Origin: Gracilibacillus timonensis
GTDB taxonomy: Bacteria > Bacillota > Bacilli > Bacillales > Amphibacillaceae
DNA: 64,000 nt
Assembly (NCBI RefSeq): GCF_900086715.1
Contig: NZ_FLKH01000010.1
Location: 248,001-312,000 of the forward strand
Direction: 5' to 3'
Position numbers and translations under genes: made by a program. Shown here one piece after another: positions 58,642 to 64,000 of this stretch. Within the stretch, counting starts at the first letter, position 1; the number at the start of each line of letters is the position of its first letter. The notes beneath the pieces were generated by a model that had not been told where the DNA came from, ran no database searches, and saw only the letters and a list, made by a program, of their open reading frames with translations.

Positions 58642-58692
58642 TTGCACCGAACTAAAAGTTTAGGTAAACTCTATAAATGATAATGATTATCA
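58642..58692 (+). promoter_or_regulatory. Promoter and Fur box of the siderophore uptake operon
   Basis: TTGCAC (58642-58647), a 17-bp spacer and TAAACT (58665-58670) form a promoter. A perfect 7-1-7 Fur box, TGATAATGATTATCA (58678-58692), covers the expected start of transcription. Iron-loaded Fur would block the operon. The ribosome site AAGAAGGAG follows just before the ATG at 58721. Confidence 0.9.
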
Positions 58693-58720
58693 ATATCAAA
58701 AAGAAGGAGTTTGATTTCTC

Positions 58721-59689
58721 ATGCAAACAAGGAGAAAAACGTGGATATTGGGTGGATTACTGGCTTTACTACTTATATTAGTAGCTTGTAGCCAAGAAAC
58801 AGATTCAATGGATTCATCAGATAGGGAGGAGAATGCAGAGGATGTTCGTGAGGTTACCCATGCAATGGGAACAACCACTATAGAGGGAAACCCCAAAAAA
58901 ATTGTTACCCTCTATCAAGGAGCAACAGATTCAATGATATCATTTGGGATTACTCCAGTAGGTGCAGTTGAGTCATGGCAGCAACAACCCATGTACGATT
59001 ATCTAAAGGATGATTTGGAAGGTGTTACATATGTAGGGCAAGAAACACAACCTAATCTGGAAGAAATAAATAAATTAGAGCCAGATTTAATTGTTGCTTC
59101 AAAGGTAAGACATGAGGAAATCTATGACCAATTATCAGCCATTGCACCAACCGTCATGGAAGAAACTGTTTTTGCATTTAAAGATACAATTCATTTAATA
59201 GGAGAAGCAACAGGGGAACAAAATAAGGCAGAAGAAATTCTAACAGAATGGAATGATAGGGTAACTGATTTTCAAAATAAGGCAGAAACTGAATTTGCAG
59301 ACACTTGGCCGTACCACGTATCCGTGCTGAATTTTAGAGCAGACCACGCTAGGATTTATTTAACAGGTTTTGCTGGTTCTATTCTTCAAGAACTAGGTTT
59401 TCAGCCGCCAAAGCAATTATCAGATGATACACAAGATATCATTCAGCTAACGGACAAAGAGAGTATCCCAGAGATGAATGCAGATGTTTTTTACTATTTT
59501 ATTCAAGATGAAGCAGCGGAAACAACCTATGACGAATGGACAGAGCATCCACTATGGCAGGAATTAGACGCCGTGCAATCAGATCAAGTATATCAAGTAG
59601 ATGAGATCACCTGGAATTTGGGTGGGGGAATTCATGCTGCCAACCTGATGTTAGATGATATCTATGACCGTCTTGATTTAGAAAAATAG
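58721..59689 (+). CDS. Iron-siderophore ABC transporter substrate-binding lipoprotein
   Basis: This 322-residue protein has a lipobox with Cys 23 (LLILVACSQ) and the class III binding fold: KKIVTLYQGATDSMISFGITPVGAVESW, LEEINKLEPDLIVASKVRHEEIYDQLSAIAPTV and TYDEWTEHPLWQELDAVQSDQVYQVDEITWNLGGGI. The long rigid helix joining the lobes is as in FhuD/YfiY-type proteins for hydroxamate or catecholate siderophores. The type of siderophore is unknown. It is the first gene behind a Fur box. Confidence 0.93.
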   Translation: MQTRRKTWILGGLLALLLILVACSQETDSMDSSDREENAEDVREVTHAMGTTTIEGNPKKIVTLYQGATDSMISFGITPVGAVESWQQQPMYDYLKDDLEGVTYVGQETQPNLEEINKLEPDLIVASKVRHEEIYDQLSAIAPTVMEETVFAFKDTIHLIGEATGEQNKAEEILTEWNDRVTDFQNKAETEFADTWPYHVSVLNFRADHARIYLTGFAGSILQELGFQPPKQLSDDTQDIIQLTDKESIPEMNADVFYYFIQDEAAETTYDEWTEHPLWQELDAVQSDQVYQVDEITWNLGGGIHAANLMLDDIYDRLDLEK

Positions 59690-59741
59690 TAAGACAAAAT
59701 GAATGATCTTATGTAAACGTAAGAATTATTAACCTATAATT

Positions 59742-59836
59742 GGATTGTGGGTTTCTTAGCGAGAGTATAGAAGCCAAGAAAGTATCCTTCCAATTATGTT
59801 TTGATGTGTTGAAAAGGAACCGTAAAACCTTTCCTT
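59742..59836 (+). promoter_or_regulatory. Hairpins between binding-protein and permease genes
   Basis: The 178-bp gap (59690-59867) contains a weak stem GTTTCTTAGC/GCCAAGAAAG (about 59751-59782) and a second stem AAAAGG/CCTTT (about 59814-59834), then TTATTTT. They could partly end transcription after the binding-protein gene so that it is made in excess of the permeases. No separate promoter was recognised. Confidence 0.35.
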
Positions 59837-59867
59837 ATTTTCTCAATTCGTAGAAAAGGACGTTCGA

Positions 59868-60875
59868 ATGATGCATACCACTAATCATATAACGATAAAG
59901 TTTATATGCGTTATCGCAAGCGGCATACTGTTAATTTTTTCGTTTCTCGCAAGTATATCGACAGGACAAACAGTTATTACCTTCTCGGAAACTTTAGAAG
60001 CATTGTTCCACTATGATGCAGTCAATACCGAACATGTTATTGTACATACTTCACGGTTAACAAGAGCCGTTATCGCCATGGTAATAGGTTCCAGTTTAGC
60101 TTTAGCAGGAGCGCTGATGCAGGCTTTGACCAAAAATCCTTTGGCTGCTCCAGATATTTTAGGAATCAATGCTGGTGCTATTTTCTTTATTGTTTTTTCT
60201 GTCACTTTTTTCTCTTTAGATTCACTTGTTCATTTTATGTGGATAGCGTTTATTGGGGCTGGACTAGCGGGGGTTTCTGTATATAGTTTGGGGGCTATCG
60301 GCAACAATAGTCTTTCATCGATAAAAATCGTGTTAGCGGGATCCGCCATCTCGGCTTTGTTTATTTCGTTTACCCAGGGCCTATTAGTGATAGATGAACA
60401 AAGATTGCAAAGTGTGTTGTTTTGGTTGGCAGGTTCAGTAGCAGGACGAGAAATGGATATGTTGTTGCCTATATTGCCTTTTTTATGCGCAGGATGGATG
60501 ACGGCGTTACTTTTGGGCGGATCTGTCAATATCCTGCTCTCAGGGGAGGATGTAGCTAAAGGACTTGGACAAAAGGTCTGGCTGATTAAAATACTGATTG
60601 GCATAGTCGTTGTATTGCTAGCCGGAGGTTCTGTTGCTATTGGAGGCGCCATTGGTTTTATTGGATTAATTGTGCCGCACATAGCTAGGGGGCTGATTGG
60701 TCCGGATCATCGTTGGCTCCTTCCTTTAAGCGCTATCTTGGGAGCAAGCTTATTACTATTATCTGATGTTGTTGCACGTATAGTGATAATGCCTCAAGAA
60801 GTACCAATTGGCGTTATGACAGCCATGATCGGAACACCTTTTTTTATTTATATCGCACGCAAGGGGTTGAAATAA
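59868..60875 (+). CDS. FecCD family iron-siderophore permease (first subunit)
   Basis: This 335-residue permease has about ten membrane helices. Its family motifs are LTRAVIAMVIGSSLALAGALMQALTKNPLAAPDILGINAGA, the coupling region GEDVAKGLGQKVWLIKI, and GGAIGFIGLIVPHIARGLIGPDHRWLLPLSAILGASLLLLSDVVAR. It forms a heterodimer with the next gene product. The ATG follows AAAAGGA. Confidence 0.95.
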   Translation: MMHTTNHITIKFICVIASGILLIFSFLASISTGQTVITFSETLEALFHYDAVNTEHVIVHTSRLTRAVIAMVIGSSLALAGALMQALTKNPLAAPDILGINAGAIFFIVFSVTFFSLDSLVHFMWIAFIGAGLAGVSVYSLGAIGNNSLSSIKIVLAGSAISALFISFTQGLLVIDEQRLQSVLFWLAGSVAGREMDMLLPILPFLCAGWMTALLLGGSVNILLSGEDVAKGLGQKVWLIKILIGIVVVLLAGGSVAIGGAIGFIGLIVPHIARGLIGPDHRWLLPLSAILGASLLLLSDVVARIVIMPQEVPIGVMTAMIGTPFFIYIARKGLK

Positions 60876-61883
60876 TTGAAAAATCTTCAATCCGTTAAAC
60901 ACAAGATGAATTGGAAAGCATATATTGTTATTCTTACCCTTGTCATTCTTCTATTCCTCCTTAGTTTATCTACTGGGAGTACACTGATTCCTATCCAAGA
61001 ATTATGGCAGCATATCACACACCAATCTGATCAGCATGTATTTACAATCAATATATTAAGAATGCCTAGAGCTTTACTGGCATTATTAGTCGGAGCGGCA
61101 CTTGGAACAGCTGGTTTAATTCTACAATCGATTATCAGAAATCCGCTTGCTTCTCCAGATATCATTGGAATTACATCAGGTGGCTCATTTGGAGCCCTAT
61201 TTTTCATAGTCTTTTTGCTAGATATGTTTAGTATTCAATGGTTACCTCTTGCAGCCATTATCGGTGCTGCTTTGGTTGCTACACTTGTATATCTGCTTTC
61301 ATGGAAAAATGGAGTAACACCGACGAGACTTGTTCTGATAGGAATTGGAATAGCAGCAGGAATGAGTGCTTTAGTAACTTTCATGGTGGTTTTTAGCGAA
61401 ACGGCGGTGACAACAAAAGCTTATCTATGGTTGACTGGTAGCTTATATGGTGCAGCAATGACTGAAGTATGGCAAATGTCAATTTGGTTTAGCAGCTTAT
61501 TCATAGTAGTTCTATTGCTTGCGAAAACGATGGAAGTATTAGAACTGGGAGATGAATTAGCTACAAGTTTAGGGGTTAGAGTGCAATTATTACGTTGTGC
61601 ATTACTGTTTACTAGCGTGGGTCTAGCAGGAGCCGCGGTTGCATTTGCAGGCGGAATTGGTTTTATTGGTTTGATAGCACCGCATATAGCGAAGAAAATC
61701 GTTCCTTATTCCTTGTTGCATTTACTGCCTATTACCGCAATGATTGGTGGATTCATGCTAATGAGTGCTGATCTAATTGGTCGAATAGCCTTTATGCCAT
61801 TGGATATTCCCGCTGGAGTATTCACAGCAAGTATTGGTGCACCGTTTTTTATTTATTTACTCTATAGAAATCGTTATATATAA
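60876..61883 (+). CDS. FecCD family iron-siderophore permease (second subunit)
   Basis: This 335-residue partner permease begins at a TTG directly after the previous stop codon. Motifs are LRMPRALLALLVGAALGTAGLILQSIIRNPLASPDIIGITSGGSFGALF, LGDELATSLGVRVQLLRC, and FAGGIGFIGLIAPHIAKKIVPYSLLHLLPITAMIGGFMLMSADLIGR. No ATPase gene is linked; in B. subtilis the ATPase YusV serves several such importers. Confidence 0.95.
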   Translation: MKNLQSVKHKMNWKAYIVILTLVILLFLLSLSTGSTLIPIQELWQHITHQSDQHVFTINILRMPRALLALLVGAALGTAGLILQSIIRNPLASPDIIGITSGGSFGALFFIVFLLDMFSIQWLPLAAIIGAALVATLVYLLSWKNGVTPTRLVLIGIGIAAGMSALVTFMVVFSETAVTTKAYLWLTGSLYGAAMTEVWQMSIWFSSLFIVVLLLAKTMEVLELGDELATSLGVRVQLLRCALLFTSVGLAGAAVAFAGGIGFIGLIAPHIAKKIVPYSLLHLLPITAMIGGFMLMSADLIGRIAFMPLDIPAGVFTASIGAPFFIYLLYRNRYI

Positions 61884-61900
61884 GGGAGAGAAAACAAAAG

Positions 61901-62581
61901 ATGTTAAACTTAGAACGTTTTTTCATTGATCAAGGGAATAAAGTAGAAAATGGTGTATGGTTAATCGATATTTGGCAGCAATCCAGCTGTGAAGATTTTT
62001 TAGAAGAACTAAAGCAGAGATGGGGAGCTTCTCATTCAAGTATTGCTGCCTCGATGCTAGTGAAACGCCTAGCTGTTATGATGGTATCTTCAACTTTATA
62101 TTGTATGGCTGTTTATCAGAAAGCACCTGAATTTACACTCCATCAACTCAAATGGACAAATCAAAATCGTTTAACGAGTGAAGACAACCAATTAGGATAT
62201 AAATCTGTTCAGCATGCAGAAGAGCGTCAAGCAAAACTACAAGAGTTGTTGCAGCAGATTATTTCTCCATTAATTGAACTGTTACATCAACAAACAAGGT
62301 TGAAAAAAACTATATTATGGGAAAATGTGGCTGTTAGGATTGCCTCCATCAACCGAAAAATGAAACAAGAAGAACTACCAATATGCAGTATAAATCGGTT
62401 TCAGAAAGACTTGATTTTTTTAAGTGATCAGCAAAGTCCTCTTGTTGAAGGTATAAATCCACTAGCCAATTATCTCTCATCGGAAGAGGGTGAGCAATGG
62501 AGGAAAACCTGTTGTTTATACCATCAATTGGACAAAAACAAAGGTAAGGGAATCTATTGTGTACTTTGCCCCTTAAAATAG
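61901..62581 (+). CDS. FhuF-like 2Fe-2S ferric-siderophore reductase
   Basis: This 226-residue protein resembles FhuF-type ferric siderophore reductases. It has a cluster-binding motif at the extreme C-terminus: CCLYHQL, a lysine/glycine-rich loop, and YCVLC just before the end. The spacing is CC-x14-C-x2-C, longer than the CC-x10-C-x2-C of E. coli FhuF. The rest is alpha-helical with no other motif. It would release iron from the imported siderophore in the cytoplasm. It follows the permease by 17 bp with a GGGAGAG site. Confidence 0.85.
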   Translation: MLNLERFFIDQGNKVENGVWLIDIWQQSSCEDFLEELKQRWGASHSSIAASMLVKRLAVMMVSSTLYCMAVYQKAPEFTLHQLKWTNQNRLTSEDNQLGYKSVQHAEERQAKLQELLQQIISPLIELLHQQTRLKKTILWENVAVRIASINRKMKQEELPICSINRFQKDLIFLSDQQSPLVEGINPLANYLSSEEGEQWRKTCCLYHQLDKNKGKGIYCVLCPLK

Positions 62582-62661
62582 GTCTACATATACTTGTTCC
62601 AAAGTTAGAAATAGTTTTTAATATACCATTGTAGTTTAGCTTCTATGCTTTCTTGTCCCAT

Positions 62662-62706
62662 AAAAAAACACCCTCTTTCGGAAAACCGATAAGAGGGTGT
62701 TTTTTA
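62662..62706. terminator. Bidirectional terminator between the iron operon and fba
   Basis: Perfect 11-bp arms AACACCCTCTT/AAGAGGGTGTT (62667-62677 and 62691-62701) with runs of seven A on the left and six T on the right, so it works for both converging genes. Confidence 0.95.
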
Positions 62707-62722
62707 CCTATTCTAATATACC

Positions 62723-63577
62723 TTACGCTTGGTTAGAAGATCCAAATTCGCGCATTTTACTTACAACTGTTTCTTTGATCGCATCTCTACCAGGTCCTAG
62801 GTATTTACGCGGATCAATCATTTCTGGATTCGCCTCTAATACTTCGCGAACTACTTTTGTTTGTTGGATCTGGTTTTCCGTATTTACATTGATTTTAGAA
62901 GTACCATACGAAATGGCCTTTTGAATATCTTGTGTTGGAATACCTGTTCCGCCATGAAGTACTAACGGCACACCAGCAACCACATTTATCTCTTCCATCT
63001 CTTTGAAACCTAAATTAGGCTCTCCTTGATAAGGGCCATGCACAGAACCTAGCGCAGGAGCAAGACAGTCGATTCCCGTACGATCAACTAATTCTTTACA
63101 CTCTTGCGTATCAGCGTACATAATACCACCTTGTACTCCATCTTCATTACCACCAACGGTACCAAGCTCTGCTTCAACAGATACACCATGGAAATGGGCA
63201 AGCTCCACTACTTTAGAAGTCACGGCAATATTCTCTTCAAATGGATCATGAGAGGCATCGATCATTACCGAAGTAAATCCAGCATGAATAGCCTTTGCAC
63301 AAGCTTCAAAGCCAGAACCATGATCTAAATGGATGGCAACTGGCACGGTAGTACCCTGTGCTTCCATTGTTGCTTTTACCATTGCTACTACTACACCAAA
63401 GCCACCCATATAACGTCCTGCACCTTCAGATACACCTAAAATAACTGGGGACTGTTCATCTTCTGCCGCTTGAAGAATAGCTTGTACATATTCCAGGTTA
63501 TTAAGATTAAACTGGCCTACGGCATAGCTATTTTGATTTGCTTTAATAAGCATTTCTTTCATTGATACTAATGGCAT
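62723..63577 (-). CDS. fbaA: Class II fructose-1,6-bisphosphate aldolase
   Basis: This 284-residue zinc enzyme of glycolysis starts at 63577 ([10 protein letters not shown]) behind AGGAGGAAA; the longer upstream frame has no site. Zinc and catalytic motifs are [31 protein letters not shown] (about 78-108), [40 protein letters not shown] and KINVNTE. In B. subtilis fbaA follows spo0F and precedes ywjH; here the next gene on the left is the iron operon. Confidence 0.97.
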   Translation of the reverse strand: MPLVSMKEMLIKANQNSYAVGQFNLNNLEYVQAILQAAEDEQSPVILGVSEGAGRYMGGFGVVVAMVKATMEAQGTTVPVAIHLDHGSGFEACAKAIHAGFTSVMIDASHDPFEENIAVTSKVVELAHFHGVSVEAELGTVGGNEDGVQGGIMYADTQECKELVDRTGIDCLAPALGSVHGPYQGEPNLGFKEMEEINVVAGVPLVLHGGTGIPTQDIQKAISYGTSKINVNTENQIQQTKVVREVLEANPEMIDPRKYLGPGRDAIKETVVSKMREFGSSNQA

Positions 63578-63655
63578 TCTTTTTTCCTCCTTTAAGTATG
63601 TAAACTCTGTTGATATAAACATTCGTTCGTTTGTGAATGATTGTACCTAATATAT

Positions 63656-63684
63656 AGAATACCAATTCCGACAGAAAGGTGCAA
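63656..63684 (-). promoter_or_regulatory. Promoter of fbaA
   Basis: On the minus strand TTGCAC (63679-63684), a 17-bp spacer and TATTCT (63656-63661) form a sigma-A promoter about 80 bp before the start codon. Confidence 0.75.
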
Positions 63685-64000
63685 CAAAACTTTTCAGTGA
63701 ACCGCTTTCTTATGCGATTTCTTTCGATTATTTTATATTGCGTATGGAAGTGCCATATATTCGAAGTACTGGCAGTCCCTAAAAGATGCTCATTGTTCCA
63801 TTTTATAACAAATTTGGAATTGAGAGTTCTTTCATATTGAAGGATAAACGCCGAACGTTATTCAGCCATTCCTTAGCCAGTTGTGTCGTTCTCCATCTTA
63901 TTAATCATTACAATGTCGTTTATTTTTGCATAAGAAAACCCTTATCTGAACGCTTTTTTATCTTCTTCGCTGGATAGATGTTTATCATGGCGAATGACTG
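63685..64000. other. Right-hand end of the window without a called gene
   Basis: By synteny spo0F would lie just to the right. A minus-strand frame entering from the edge stops at 63942, but only 18 codons are visible and I do not recognise them. A plus-strand open frame at 63786-63977 has no ribosome site. Confidence 0.4.

Noticed and set aside
63786-63977. 63-codon plus-strand frame at the window end
   Set aside because: No ribosome site, no recognisable domain, and an AT-rich region upstream of fbaA.

Overview
The window comes from a low-GC, endospore-forming, motile Gram-positive bacterium of the family Bacillaceae. Sporulation genes (spoIIID, spoIIQ, spoIID, spoIIR), flagellar rod genes (flhO, flhP), mbl and the housekeeping gene order from fba to fabZ match the Bacillus subtilis region around atp, glyA, prfA and rho. 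The high density of intergenic repeats and the acidic lipoproteins would suit a halotolerant genus such as Gracilibacillus, Oceanobacillus or Halobacillus, but the genus is inference.

Positions 1 to about 21,300 are accessory. They hold a TetR-controlled ABC-2 exporter; three genes on the minus strand for an aminoglycoside adenylyltransferase (aadK type), a P-loop kinase and an aminoglycoside phosphotransferase broken by one extra base; a PepSY lipoprotein; a complete carbohydrate operon (LacI regulator, binding protein, two permeases, GH172 hydrolase) with matching palindromic operators; a TetR-RND efflux operon of the SwrC type; and an ECF sigma factor that overlaps two small membrane proteins.

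Positions 22,100 to 64,000 are the conserved backbone, nearly all on the minus strand. In order of position they are fabZ, epuA, flhP, flhO, mbl, spoIIID, spoIIQ, spoIID, murAA, ywmB, ywzB, the nine-gene ATP synthase operon, a Vpr-like subtilase, upp, glyA, ywlG, rpiB, a chemotaxis receptor, ywlE, mntP, ywlC, a GNAT-like gene, spoIIR, prmC, prfA, tdk, rpmE (type B), rho, murAB and fba. A Fur-box siderophore uptake operon on the plus strand lies between murAB and fba.

The most unusual content is non-coding. About seven consensus DnaA boxes sit just upstream of ywlC, far from any dnaA gene. Two tandem arrays of hairpin-forming units (50 bp and 51 bp periods) lie near upp/vpr and rpmE/tdk, and a dispersed relative of the 51-bp unit lies near 7.0 kb. 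Three copies of a non-autonomous element with 27-29 bp terminal inverted repeats lie at 13.2, 21.3 and 32.1 kb, two of them containing further palindromic repeats. There are also structured leaders at mntP and rho and a possible orphan small RNA near 26.5-26.9 kb.
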